Assembly: GCA_027315405.1 (NCBI GenBank)
Contig: DAHUYB010000076.1
Location: 1 to 64,000 of the forward strand
Direction of reading: 5' to 3'
From: Gammaproteobacteria bacterium
GTDB lineage: Bacteria; Pseudomonadota; Gammaproteobacteria; Natronospirales; REEB76
Length of the DNA stretch: 64,000 bases
A program made the translations under genes and the position numbers. The notes beneath the pieces were generated by a model. That model saw only the letters and a list, made by a program, of their open reading frames with translations. It was not told the origin of the DNA and made no database searches. How positions within the stretch are numbered: the first letter of the stretch is position 1; each line of letters begins with the position of its first letter. Of the stretch, positions 19,201 through 27,092 are shown piece by piece.

Positions 19201-19417
19201 CCAGGCCCGCGCGCAGCAGCGAAGTCTTGCCGAGGCCCGACTGGCCAAACAGCACCGTTAGGATGGTGCGCTGCACCCGGCGCGCGAGCTCGGCGGCCTC
19301 CGCGTCGCGGCCGTGGAAATACGCGCGGGTCTCCTCGGTGTAGGAGAACAGGCCGAGCCACGGGTTTTCGGGGTCGAGCGTGACGGTATGGTCGCTCGCG
19401 ACCGGCTGATTGTTCAT
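16208..19417 (-). CDS. nSTAND1-type ATPase with membrane segment and TPR-like C-terminus
   Basis: The ATG at 19417 forms an ATGA overlap with the stop of the SIR2-TIR gene and gives 1069 residues. NPWLGLFSYTEETRAYFHGR (about 18-37) is the entry motif of the nSTAND1 class. Walker A is GQSGLGKT (58-65) and Walker B is LLIFDQFEE (149-157). Helical STAND sensor elements follow to about 410, then a charged helix and one membrane segment (about 445-467). Residues 500-1069 are Ala/Leu-rich helical repeats of TPR type that open with a RLETLGKLAQKTVDYY motif. STAND proteins recognise a trigger with the repeat region and oligomerise with ATP. I infer that it senses invasion and switches on the partner NADase. 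The frame stays open to 19687, but those extra residues overlap the partner gene and look like random sequence. Confidence 0.85.
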   Translation of the reverse strand: MNNQPVASDHTVTLDPENPWLGLFSYTEETRAYFHGRDAEAAELARRVQRTILTVLFGQSGLGKTSLLRAGLVTRLRGDGYCPVYVRIDYAAGSPVPSEQIKQAIFRATEAAGHWTRAGAAIEGESLWEFLHHREDLLRDAQGRTLMPLLIFDQFEEIFTLGQADDAGKLRAQQFLEDLADLVENRAPTALEARLEKDDSAVEDFDFTRADYRVLIALREDYLAHLESIKGEMPSITQNRMRLARMTGAQALSAVLKPGGKLVSQEVAEAIVRFVAGDAELANAEVEPSLLSLICRELNAARQAQGRKEISTDLLAGSRETILSEFYERALADQPEGVRRVVEDELLTESGYRESLAEERVTKALAAAGAAPDTLPTLVNRRLLRIEDRLDMRRVELTHDVLCKVVLASRNLRREREAREQVERELAAQREREAATHRALRRTRAVAGVCIVLMLVAVAGALFGWYSLGRVRAAKAEVQASRTNAENLVSFLIEDFYNELAPTGRLETLGKLAQKTVDYYNSLPADLVTKQTQINRAMALVRLGTAQIAGGDQQAATKSFDEARAAFEKLRAAGDHGEAVTYGLALILYNENYAAAVSRGGSSAPLDQAAALLKPLVNAVNPSRRVRQLYADDLNILCLVQPPQQGLTTCDQALKILEGLGALDLSDLNAAASWADTADTKVGELQALGRTAEAQKLEQQVFTMTEKVLARRPGDLHAREDRFFAASRLALLADNRHDAAGAMDYVNQAVQAAEDWVRFNPSSIDAWSRWAQALNQVAIFQYERGEVTRAIATRRSALALAQDPRSPKGLAAVIYYIWLGLANYQASSGDSAGAEQSLQACLRSLRALAAELPPHSPIRLLAGNATNQLFTAGQLKLDEGAPQSALTEVTAALAKIEAVKVPATDASTTTTKNQMLEASFNAAARAAVQLGRYAQAETLARQWLSVAPDAVVQTDPKPRESQARYILAQAIAMQGRNAEARKVLQPALDYYRQQLKAGAKGTTFRHDYAYALYVSAIAQPADAAGRRQRNFDLDQASKLIAGASAEARRLTIMRYLAGLIAAARTGSKG

Positions 19418-20802
19418 GCGCCTCTCCCGCCGAACAATTCCTGCAGACGCCGCAGGAATTCCGGCGTAGGCTCGCCACCGGCGAGGCGCAGCATGTGCAC
19501 GGCCTTGAAGCTGTCTGGCACCAGCGCGGTCGCTTCGGGCGTGGCGTCGATACACACTGGCAGGATGAACACCGCGCCGCCGGCCATGTTGCGCATCCGA
19601 TCCACGGCATAACTCCATTCGCGGCGGAAGTAGGCCTCGTGACGCCGCTGGGTGTTGGCCGAGATCACCGGCACGAAGAAACTGCAACGCGCGATGTTGG
19701 CGCGGATCTTGTGGTCGTAGTCGTCGCCGCTTTCCAGCCGCTCGAGGTCAAACCAGGTCATAAGCCCGACGGCGTCCATGCCGGCCTTCAAACGCTGCAC
19801 GGCCGGCAGATCCTCGCGCGCGTAGCTGATGAATATCGCGTTTTCCGGCATCTCGCGTGCCGGTGGCAGAAATCGCAGTGGTGTGGCGCTGCCCGGCGAA
19901 GCTTGCGCCGGGCGCTGGCGCGCGCTCCAGCGCCGGTGCAACTCGGCAACGAACGACTCGGCGCCGCCGTACACGCGGGTACGCACGCTGACCTGCTGCA
20001 GGAACGCCACCAGCCGCGCGTCCTTCGCGGTGTGGTCATCGGCGAACACCTCGGTAACATCGCGCGGATCGGACAGCCGCTTGCGCTTGGCCATGCGCAG
20101 AAACAGCCGCGCCAGCCAGTTGGAAAAGTCGCTGCCGATCAGCAATAGATGATTGTGCTCGAGCTCATGGAAGAGTTTTTCCGGCGTCAGATGTTCGGAT
20201 TGCAACGCGCAGATGAACTCCAGCATATCCTCGTCGGACAGCACGTAGGTCGGCGAGGCCGACACACGTCCGAGCAGGTGATAGATCACCGTGCGCTTGA
20301 GGTCGGCGAGCTCGGACGGCAGGTCGGCCACGCGGTTCGGTGCATAGGCAATCACCTCGGTGCCTGGCTGCCCTTCGTAGCGCTCGGCGTTGATCGCGTT
20401 TTCCAGCAGTGGATCGAAGGTGGTGGTGACGAACAGGCCGAAGTCGGTAATCTGCGCCAGCTGCCGCAACGCCTGCGGCGGTTCGAAGCGCACTTCGCGC
20501 ATGATCGAGCGCAGCCGCGTGTACGCTTCCTCACGGCGGCCATGCTGGCCGAGATGGGAGCAGATAACGTCGTTAAGCGTCAACGGCTGGGGCAGGCCGA
20601 CCGGGTCCACCGACAGGTGGGTCGCCAGTTTTTCGGCCAGCCACACGTACAGCGGGCGCAGGCCGGCATCGGTCTGCACGCGCAGAAGATCGGGTCCGAT
20701 GATCGGAATAACCCGGTGTTCCTCGATGTAATTGAGGAGATCGTCCCAGGCGTCTTCGTCAAAGGCCTGTGTAGGATCCGTCGTGGCAGGCAATGTCGTC
20801 AT
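19414..20802 (-). CDS. SIR2-like plus TIR domain protein, putative NAD-consuming effector
   Basis: The protein has 462 residues from the ATG at 20802. The N-terminal part (about 25-300) is SIR2-like: VIPIIGPDLL (31-40), FVTTTFDPLLE (124-134), and YHLLGRV with His175. The C-terminal TIR domain (about 321-455) opens NAIFISYARED, has TWFDLERLESGDDY, and places a Glu in YFRREW (about residue 395), the position of the catalytic Glu of TIR NADases. Both domain types cleave NAD+ in known antiphage systems such as Thoeris and DSR. The SIR2 motifs differ from the usual GAG-x-S and TxNYD, so the SIR2 part may bind a nucleotide rather than hydrolyse it. It is the first gene of a two-gene operon with the STAND ATPase; a GGGGTG about nine bases upstream is the only ribosome site. 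Confidence 0.85.
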   Translation of the reverse strand: MTTLPATTDPTQAFDEDAWDDLLNYIEEHRVIPIIGPDLLRVQTDAGLRPLYVWLAEKLATHLSVDPVGLPQPLTLNDVICSHLGQHGRREEAYTRLRSIMREVRFEPPQALRQLAQITDFGLFVTTTFDPLLENAINAERYEGQPGTEVIAYAPNRVADLPSELADLKRTVIYHLLGRVSASPTYVLSDEDMLEFICALQSEHLTPEKLFHELEHNHLLLIGSDFSNWLARLFLRMAKRKRLSDPRDVTEVFADDHTAKDARLVAFLQQVSVRTRVYGGAESFVAELHRRWSARQRPAQASPGSATPLRFLPPAREMPENAIFISYAREDLPAVQRLKAGMDAVGLMTWFDLERLESGDDYDHKIRANIARCSFFVPVISANTQRRHEAYFRREWSYAVDRMRNMAGGAVFILPVCIDATPEATALVPDSFKAVHMLRLAGGEPTPEFLRRLQELFGGRGA

Positions 20803-20951
20803 GGCGAACAGCACCCCGAATAGTCGGCGGAGGTTACTACAAAGCGCGCGGCCTGTCGCATGCACCGCACCGGATCACGCCGGGCACCTGACGCGAGCCA
20901 CCTGGAACACCAGATAGGCATACGCATTTTGTGCTGCGACAACCTGTGTTT

Positions 20952-20968
20952 TCAACTGGTTGCGCGGT
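20952..20968 (+). repeat. Right copy of the 17-base direct repeat
   Basis: TCAACTGGTTGCGCGGT, one mismatch from 16051-16067. It lies six bases before the region matching the rlpA tail. Between the SIR2-TIR start (20802) and this repeat no gene is visible. Confidence 0.45.
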
Positions 20969-20974
20969 ATCAGC

Positions 20975-21118
20975 CCGGCGTTCATTCTTGCCGAACTCCA
21001 GAGCGGCATCACTTTATATAAGGTGCGCATCGGCTGTCTCCCCGATGTAACCCACGCCGACGCGCTCACCGGGCAGTTGGGAGCCTTGGGTTTCCCGGAT
21101 GCCCAGGTGGTAATTCCC
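20975..21118 (+). pseudogene. Remnant of a second rlpA SPOR-domain tail
   Basis: The 48 codons here align without gaps to the last 48 sense codons of rlpA (15893-16036). I count 32 identical residues, including FIL, GIT-YKVR-G, DALT, LGF and AQVVIP. It has no start, no upstream domain, and reads on past the point where rlpA stops. It sits immediately before dacA, where rlpA would be expected in the uninterrupted cluster. It therefore looks like the old 3' end of rlpA, or a piece of a second allele, left behind when the SIR2-TIR/STAND operon entered. Confidence 0.7.
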
Positions 21119-21220
21119 TGGGCTACGGCGGTATTTTTCCGGTCATTGTCGCGTTAAAATCGCGCCTGCGGCCGGCATATGTCCGCTTTTTTCAACTCCA
21201 TTTGTCTCCGAGGTGTTCCC

Positions 21221-22375
21221 TTGAGAAGCCAGCGTTCCGTTGCCTATGCACTCAGCCTGTTCGCCGTGTGCGTTGTCGTTGCCGCCCAGGCAATCCCCAT
21301 TCCCGCACCGCCACAGCTCAATGCCAAGAGTTACGTGCTCATGGACGCCGACAGTGGCCAGGTCATCGCCGCCAGCAATCCGAATATGCACAGTGAGCCC
21401 GCGAGCCTGACCAAGTTAATGACTGCGTATGTGGTGTTTCACGCCTTAAAAGATGGCGTCATTCACCTGAATGAGCCGGTGACTATCAGCGCCAAGGCTT
21501 GGCGCATGGGCGGCTCACGCATGTTCGCAAATGTCGGCAGCCAGGTAAGCGTGGAGAACTTGTTACAGGGCTTGATCGTGCAGTCGGGCAATGATGCGGC
21601 TGTGGCACTGGCGGAAAAAGTCGGCGGTACTGAAGACACATTTGTGGAACTCATGAACCAGTACGCCCAGAAACTCGGCCTGAAAGACACCCATTACGTG
21701 GATGCTTCAGGCTTAACCAACGACCCTAACCATTACGTCTCGGCACTGGACCTTGCCATGCTTTCGCGCGCCATCATCAGGGAGTTTCCAGACTACTACC
21801 GGCGCTTCTTCGCTGAAAAGCAATTCACCTGGGATAAGATCAGCCAGCTGAACCGCGTCTCGTTGTTGTTCACCGACCCGAGCGTGGACGGCCTCAAGAC
21901 CGGCTACACGGACAAGGCTGGCTATTGCATGGTGGTTTCGGCGCTGCGCAACAACATGCGCCTGATCGCGGTGGTTATGGGCACGTCTTCGGAAAAAGCC
22001 CGTGCCATTGACGACGAAGCGCTGCTCAACTATGGCTTCAATTTCTATGAGAGTCACAAACTGTATGCCACCGGTACCGCCATCACCAAACTTAAAGTCT
22101 GGAAAGGCGCGGACGGCAATGTCCCGATTGGGGTCACACATGATATCTATGTGACCATCCCCAAAGGCAGTTACCCACAGCTCTCGGCCTCCGTGCAAAC
22201 GCCATCGGGACTCATGGCACCGGTTCCGGCAGGCGCGGCAGCCGGATCGGTGAACGTCTCCTACGATGGCAAAACGTTGATCGAAACACCGCTATACACC
22301 TTGCAGGCGGTGCCTGAAGGCAATATTTTCCGGCGTATCATAGACAGCGTACGTCTGTGGTTCGTCAAGAAATAG
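21221..22375 (+). CDS. dacA: D-alanyl-D-alanine carboxypeptidase (PBP5/6 type)
   Basis: This periplasmic enzyme removes the terminal D-Ala from peptidoglycan pentapeptides and limits crosslinking. The TTG at 21221 has a GAGG seven bases upstream and gives 384 residues with a clean signal peptide ending near AAQA. The ATG at 21179 would add 14 residues before the signal and has no ribosome site. Catalytic motifs are SLTKLM (S-x-x-K), SGNDAAVALAE (S-x-N) and LKTGYTDKAGYC (KTG). The C-terminal beta domain and the amphipathic tail IIDSVRLWFVKK for membrane anchoring are present. It is followed after one base by the D-amino acid transaminase gene, so D-Ala release and use may be linked. Confidence 0.95.
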   Translation: MRSQRSVAYALSLFAVCVVVAAQAIPIPAPPQLNAKSYVLMDADSGQVIAASNPNMHSEPASLTKLMTAYVVFHALKDGVIHLNEPVTISAKAWRMGGSRMFANVGSQVSVENLLQGLIVQSGNDAAVALAEKVGGTEDTFVELMNQYAQKLGLKDTHYVDASGLTNDPNHYVSALDLAMLSRAIIREFPDYYRRFFAEKQFTWDKISQLNRVSLLFTDPSVDGLKTGYTDKAGYCMVVSALRNNMRLIAVVMGTSSEKARAIDDEALLNYGFNFYESHKLYATGTAITKLKVWKGADGNVPIGVTHDIYVTIPKGSYPQLSASVQTPSGLMAPVPAGAAAGSVNVSYDGKTLIETPLYTLQAVPEGNIFRRIIDSVRLWFVKK

Positions 22376-22376
22376 A

Positions 22377-23231
22377 ATGACAAAACCGCTGCCGAGTGCG
22401 TATTTCAACGGTATTTTGCTGCCACTGAGCGAAGTGCGTATTTCGCCACTGGACAGGGGATTCCTGTTTGGAGACGGCGTCTATGAAGTAATCCCTGCCT
22501 ATGGAGGAAAGCTGTTCCAGCTGGATGCACATCTCAAGCGCTTGCAATACAGCCTGGATGGTATTCGTCTTGGAAATCCGCATACGAACCGGCAATGGAC
22601 TGCATTACTCAATAATTTAATCGCGCAGAATGGCGGCGGCAACCAAGCGCTGTATCTACAAGTAACGCGCGGTGCCGACACAGGCCGCGATCACGGTTTT
22701 CCGAAAAACGTACCGCCTACGGTGTTTGCCATGTGTGCGCCACTCGCGGAGCTCCCCGCCACGCTCCTCGAACACGGCGCAAAAGCGGTGACCCTAGAGG
22801 ATATACGCTGGCAGCGCTGCGATATCAAGTCCGTGTCTCTGCTCGGCAACGTATTGCTGCGCCAGACAGCGGTGGATCAGGGTTGTAATGAAGCAGTGCT
22901 GGTACGGGATGGCCATGCCACGGAAGGCACCGCCAGTAGCTTGTTCATCGTGCACCAGGATGTTCTCATCGCGCCGCCCAAAAGCGCCGATCTCCTGCCC
23001 AGCATCACTCGCGACCTGGTCCTGGGGCTCGCCGCACAGCACCATGTCCAGCATCGTGAAGCGCGCATTCCCCTGGCACAACTGCGCAGCGCACAGGAAA
23101 TCTGGTTTGCCAGCTCCACCCGCGAGATTTACCCGGTGACGGAACTGGATGGTCGTAGGGTCGGCGACGGCAGACCGGGCAATCACTGGCGGCGCATGTA
23201 CGATTTGTTCCAGCGCCACAAAGCGGGATAA
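22377..23231 (+). CDS. dat: D-amino acid (D-alanine) aminotransferase, class IV
   Basis: This PLP enzyme interconverts D-alanine plus 2-oxoglutarate and pyruvate plus D-glutamate, and so supplies or salvages D-amino acids for the wall. It has 284 residues. The PLP lysine lies in RCDIKSVSLLGNVLLRQ (about residue 145), as in the Bacillus enzyme. LDRGFLFGDGVYEVIPAYGGKLF at the N-terminus and EGTASSLFIV are class IV signatures. A branched-chain aminotransferase or aminodeoxychorismate lyase shares the fold, but the DIKS-LLGNV motif and the dacA neighbour favour the D-amino acid enzyme. Confidence 0.9.
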   Translation: MTKPLPSAYFNGILLPLSEVRISPLDRGFLFGDGVYEVIPAYGGKLFQLDAHLKRLQYSLDGIRLGNPHTNRQWTALLNNLIAQNGGGNQALYLQVTRGADTGRDHGFPKNVPPTVFAMCAPLAELPATLLEHGAKAVTLEDIRWQRCDIKSVSLLGNVLLRQTAVDQGCNEAVLVRDGHATEGTASSLFIVHQDVLIAPPKSADLLPSITRDLVLGLAAQHHVQHREARIPLAQLRSAQEIWFASSTREIYPVTELDGRRVGDGRPGNHWRRMYDLFQRHKAG

Positions 23232-23286
23232 ATGGGAATTTCAGTGTACTTGAAAAACCTCCATTTCCCCCATATCTGATGCGCTT

Positions 23287-23589
23287 ATGAAAACAGTATC
23301 ACCATCACTCATACCGGAGCAGCCTGCAACCCGTGAATCGCTATTGACGTTTCCCAGTGCATTCCCCGTCAAGGTCATAGGCCGGGACACGCCGGAATTC
23401 CACCAAACAGTAGTTGCGGCCTTTTCACGGCATGCAGCACCGTTTGATACGTTACCTGTCAGCCGCCAGCCGAGCCGTGAGGGACGTTTTATCTCCCTCA
23501 CCGTGACCATTGTTGCAGACAGCCGTGCGCAACTGGATGCGCTCTACACCGAACTTTCCGGCAGCGCACACGTGCTTCTGACCCTGTGA
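23287..23589 (+). CDS. ybeD: YbeD-family (DUF493) protein
   Basis: A small cytosolic protein (100 residues) with the ACT-like fold of the YbeD/HP0495 family. [18 protein letters not shown] and the C-terminal [31 protein letters not shown] are typical. The gene regularly lies between dacA and lipB, as here, and may act in lipoate metabolism or as an allosteric partner; its function is not established. The stop overlaps the lipB GTG. Confidence 0.9.
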   Translation: MKTVSPSLIPEQPATRESLLTFPSAFPVKVIGRDTPEFHQTVVAAFSRHAAPFDTLPVSRQPSREGRFISLTVTIVADSRAQLDALYTELSGSAHVLLTL

Positions 23590-24215
23590 GACCCGCATCG
23601 CCTTTGTTGAAAGACCTGGGCCGGGTCGAATACCTGCCTACCTGGCATGCCATGCGGCATTTCACCGAAGTGCGCGACGCCGACACCCCCGATGAGATTT
23701 GGTTCCTGGAACATCCGCCGGTGTTCACTCTCGGACTTGCCGGCAAAGCGGAGCACGTGCTGGCACCCGGAAACATTCCGGTTATCCACATTGACCGCGG
23801 CGGTCAGGTAACCTACCACGGGCCGGGGCAATTGCTGGTGTATACGTTGATTGACCTCAAGCGCCTCAGGCTGGGGGTACGCGCCCTGGTAGAGGCCATC
23901 GAGAATAGCGTCATCGCTACGCTCAAGGAGTTCGATATCGCCGCGCTCTCGAAGCGCGAGGCACCGGGTGTATACACGCAAGATGGCCGCAAGCTTGCTT
24001 CCTTGGGCCTGCGTGTATGCCGTGGCTGCAGCTATCATGGCCTGGCTTTCAATGTCGCCATGGACCTGGAACCCTTTTCGCGCATCAATCCCTGTGGTTA
24101 TGCCGGCCTGCAGATGACCCAGGTAAGCGAACTGGGCGGACCCAACGAGGTGAATGCGGTCGCCCAACGTTTCAAACCTCATCTGCTTGAATATCTGGGT
24201 TACAATAAAACCTGA
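23586..24215 (+). CDS. lipB: Octanoyl-[acyl-carrier-protein]:protein N-octanoyltransferase
   Basis: LipB moves the octanoyl group from ACP to the lipoyl domains of 2-oxoacid dehydrogenases and the glycine cleavage H protein, the first step of lipoate synthesis. It has 209 residues from GTG at 23586. Signatures are [17 protein letters not shown] (about 61-77), the conserved Lys in [11 protein letters not shown] (about 137) and the acyl-carrying Cys in [13 protein letters not shown] (about 170). It overlaps ybeD (GTGA) and precedes lipA by about 60 bases. Confidence 0.96.
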   Translation: MRPASPLLKDLGRVEYLPTWHAMRHFTEVRDADTPDEIWFLEHPPVFTLGLAGKAEHVLAPGNIPVIHIDRGGQVTYHGPGQLLVYTLIDLKRLRLGVRALVEAIENSVIATLKEFDIAALSKREAPGVYTQDGRKLASLGLRVCRGCSYHGLAFNVAMDLEPFSRINPCGYAGLQMTQVSELGGPNEVNAVAQRFKPHLLEYLGYNKT

Positions 24216-24274
24216 AAAACCTGATTATTCAACCCCCGAGCGGCTTGAGTGCCGTAATCCACGAAGGATTTCAT

Positions 24275-25246
24275 GTGAGCGACACACCTGCCGCACGTCT
24301 GCGACTTCAGCCCGGCAAGAAACTCAGTGCCGCTGAAAAGATGGCGCGCATCCCGGTAAAGATCGAGCCCACGGTCACGCCCCTGCGCAAACCGCCCTGG
24401 ATCCGCGTGCGTTCCTGGGCAACACCGGAAGTGGCAAGGCTAAAGCGAATCCTGCGTGATAATCATCTGCATACCGTCTGTGAGGAAGCCTCTTGCCCCA
24501 ACATCGGTGAATGCTTCGGCAAAGGCACCGCCACCTTCATGATCATGGGCGATATCTGCACACGCCGCTGCACCTTCTGCAATGTGGCCCACGGCCGCCC
24601 CAGCGAGCTGGATGCAGATGAGCCACTCAATCTCGCCAGAACCATCAAAGCCATGGCGCTGCGTTACGTGGTGGTCACCTCCGTGGATAGGGATGACCTG
24701 CGCGATGGTGGCGCCGGCCATTTTGCGGCCTGCATCCGCGCCATCCGTGAGTTGAGCCCAGAAACGAAAATCGAGGTGCTGGTGCCGGACTTCCGCGGGC
24801 GCATGGATGTGGCACTGACACTCATGAACGAGACTCCACCGGATATATTCAACCACAATCTGGAGACCGTACCGCGCCTATACAGGGAAGTGCGTCCCGG
24901 TTCCGACTACCATCACTCATTGAAGTTGCTCAAATGTTTCAAGGAAATGCAGCCTGCAATGCTGACAAAATCCGGAATCATGCTGGGATTAGGTGAGGAG
25001 ATTACCGAAATTTTCGAGGTCATGAAGGATCTGCGCGCCCATGATGTGGACATGCTCACTGTCGGCCAATATCTTCAGCCCGGCAAGTTTCACCATCCGG
25101 TGATGCGCTATGCGACGCCGGAGGAATTCAAGGAGATCGAGATCGAAGGCTATACACTGGGCTTCCAGCACGTGGCCAGTGGCGCGCTGGTACGTTCGTC
25201 CTATCACGCGGATCAACAGGCAGAAGGATTGATGCAAATTGCCTGA
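24275..25246 (+). CDS. lipA: Lipoyl synthase
   Basis: LipA is a radical-SAM enzyme that inserts two sulfur atoms into protein-bound octanoate. The auxiliary-cluster motif [12 protein letters not shown], the SAM-cluster motif CTRRCTFC and the C-terminal RSSYHA are all present. GTG at 24275 has an AAGGA six bases upstream and gives 323 residues; an in-frame TTG at 24245 would add ten residues with no better signal. The product acts in the cytosol after LipB. Last gene of the dacA-dat-ybeD-lipB-lipA run. Confidence 0.96.
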   Translation: MSDTPAARLRLQPGKKLSAAEKMARIPVKIEPTVTPLRKPPWIRVRSWATPEVARLKRILRDNHLHTVCEEASCPNIGECFGKGTATFMIMGDICTRRCTFCNVAHGRPSELDADEPLNLARTIKAMALRYVVVTSVDRDDLRDGGAGHFAACIRAIRELSPETKIEVLVPDFRGRMDVALTLMNETPPDIFNHNLETVPRLYREVRPGSDYHHSLKLLKCFKEMQPAMLTKSGIMLGLGEEITEIFEVMKDLRAHDVDMLTVGQYLQPGKFHHPVMRYATPEEFKEIEIEGYTLGFQHVASGALVRSSYHADQQAEGLMQIA

Positions 25247-25370
25247 CGCGGCGGTGTAATTCAGCGTACAGCAGCATAATACCTGAATTTGATGATGACC
25301 GCGCACGGCCAGACACGCAGGCCGCCAAGCGCTTTGAGGGTGGCGTGAATATCAGGAGCAGAAGACCAAT

Positions 25371-27092
25371 ATGATTTCGATTCTAAAAAAACTGCCGTTA
25401 TTATTTTTAATCCTCATCCTTGCGGGATGCGGCGGTGGCAACAGCTCACAAATCAGCAATCCTACTATTACATTAGTTACGCCTGTATCCACCGTCATAG
25501 CGGCTGGCACCACTTTGCAACTCAGCGCCATAGTCGCTGGCAGTAACAACACCACCGTACTGTGGTTCGTAAATAATATTCCGGGGGGCAACAGCACCGT
25601 GGGGACCATTTCGCCACGGGGGCTCTATACCGCGCCCAATGTCCCCACCCAGAATGGTTCCGTGCTCATCAGTGCCTCCCCCCAGGCTTACCCGGTAATC
25701 AGCACTTCCTTCACCGTCAGTATCACGTTTGCCAATGTTTCTCTCAGCGGCAACTATGTATTCAGCATTAGCGGCACCCAGGCCGGCAGCCCATGGGTGA
25801 CAGTGGGCAGCTTCACCGCCAACGGCGACGGCAGCGTCAGTAACGGTACGGAGGATATCAATGGACCTTCCGGTACCTCATCAGCCATACCCTTTAGCGG
25901 TAGCTATTTGATTGATGCCAATGGACAAGGGACTGCTACTTTCACCAGTGCCCAGGGTAGTGTCACTATGTCTTTGACACTGAATACCCAGGGACAAGCT
26001 GTTGCGACGCGCACCGATGCCGGCAGTGTCGCAACTGGCGCCTTTTACCCACAATTGCCGACGGCCTTGACTCTAACGAATCTGAATGCCCCCTATGTTT
26101 TCAGTTTTACAGGAGCTGACTCTTCAGGAAAGCTACTCAATGCCGTTGGGACTTTCGTAACCAATGGATCCAATACGCTTACTAATGCAGAAGAGGATCT
26201 GAATGATGGGGGAACGACGGCAAACCAGCCTTTTACCGGTTCTTACAGTATTAGCGGCAACGGGCACGGTACAGCGACCTTTACAGACTCCATCGGCACC
26301 CGCACCTACGATTTTTATATCGTTTCACCCAACCAGCTTCAATTCATTGAGACGGATACCTTGGGCAGTTTGAGTGGCACAGTGTTTCAACAACAGTCCG
26401 TGACCTCTACAACCGTATTCACGGGAGGTTATGTGTTTTATGCCACAGGCAACAACGGCACCGCGACTTACGGCGTTGCCGGCGGGTTTGTCACCAATAC
26501 AACGAGCAGCGGCAATATTAATGCCGGTACCGATGATATTAATGAAGCTGGCGGCATTGCCACCAATGCCACGGTGACCGGCGGCTTTACCAGCGGTACA
26601 TTCGGACGAGGCACCATCACACTGACGGGTAGCAGCGGCACGACCAACTATGTATATTATTTTATATCCCCCAGCGCCGCCTTTCTGTTGACCACCGATG
26701 CCAATATCAATGCAAGTGGAGAGTTGTTCTTTCAAAGCGGCGGCTATTCCACCGCTGCCCTGGCTGGAAACTACACTCTCACGTTAACAAGTCTAGTAGG
26801 TTCCACTGTACCGTCATCGGCAGTTGGTCTCCTCAGCTTAAATGGCACTGGCGCTTTGGCCGGCTTCGAAAATACCAATAAAAACGGCACAAGCACTGGC
26901 CAGCAGCCTGTCACCGGTACCTATGCAGTCACGCCTCCAACGACCAACACCTCCACGCGCGGTATTGCCACTTTGAGCACCAGCGGCGGGGCAAGTACCA
27001 ACTTTGCTTTTTACCCCATTTCAAACAGTTCGGTGATCCTGTTGGGGGAAAGCGGTTCGCCTGTGATCGGCACACTGGTCTACCAGTACTAG
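25371..27092 (+). CDS. Large repeat-containing lipoprotein
   Basis: The 573-residue protein has a lipoprotein signal (ILILAGC, Cys about 20), then an Ig-like/BIG2-like domain (about 30-125) with VLWFVNN, GTISPRGLYTAP. It continues with four or so repeats of about 105-115 residues with the pattern L-x-G-x-Y-x-F, V-G-x-F-x-x-N-G, D-x-N and G-x-Y-x-I-x-x-N-G-x-G-T-x-T-F (for example GSYLIDANGQGTATF and GSYSISGNGHGTATF). Composition is rich in Ser, Thr, Gly and Asn, which fits a surface beta-strand protein. I know this repeat style mainly from Acidobacteria; that is recollection, not a search. It is a paralogue of the 28442-30142 gene. AGGAG stands about 12 bases upstream of the start. Function unknown. 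Confidence 0.8.
   Translation: MISILKKLPLLFLILILAGCGGGNSSQISNPTITLVTPVSTVIAAGTTLQLSAIVAGSNNTTVLWFVNNIPGGNSTVGTISPRGLYTAPNVPTQNGSVLISASPQAYPVISTSFTVSITFANVSLSGNYVFSISGTQAGSPWVTVGSFTANGDGSVSNGTEDINGPSGTSSAIPFSGSYLIDANGQGTATFTSAQGSVTMSLTLNTQGQAVATRTDAGSVATGAFYPQLPTALTLTNLNAPYVFSFTGADSSGKLLNAVGTFVTNGSNTLTNAEEDLNDGGTTANQPFTGSYSISGNGHGTATFTDSIGTRTYDFYIVSPNQLQFIETDTLGSLSGTVFQQQSVTSTTVFTGGYVFYATGNNGTATYGVAGGFVTNTTSSGNINAGTDDINEAGGIATNATVTGGFTSGTFGRGTITLTGSSGTTNYVYYFISPSAAFLLTTDANINASGELFFQSGGYSTAALAGNYTLTLTSLVGSTVPSSAVGLLSLNGTGALAGFENTNKNGTSTGQQPVTGTYAVTPPTTNTSTRGIATLSTSGGASTNFAFYPISNSSVILLGESGSPVIGTLVYQY

Noticed and set aside
19418-19687. N-terminal extension of the STAND ATPase by 90 residues
   Set aside because: The extension overlaps the TIR-coding end of the partner gene in another frame and is Arg/Ala-rich random-looking sequence; the ATGA overlap at 19417 and the motif NPWLGLF soon after fit the shorter start.
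20149-20823. Plus-strand open frame of 224 codons
   Set aside because: Antisense to the SIR2-TIR gene; His/Gln/Arg-rich composition, no domain.
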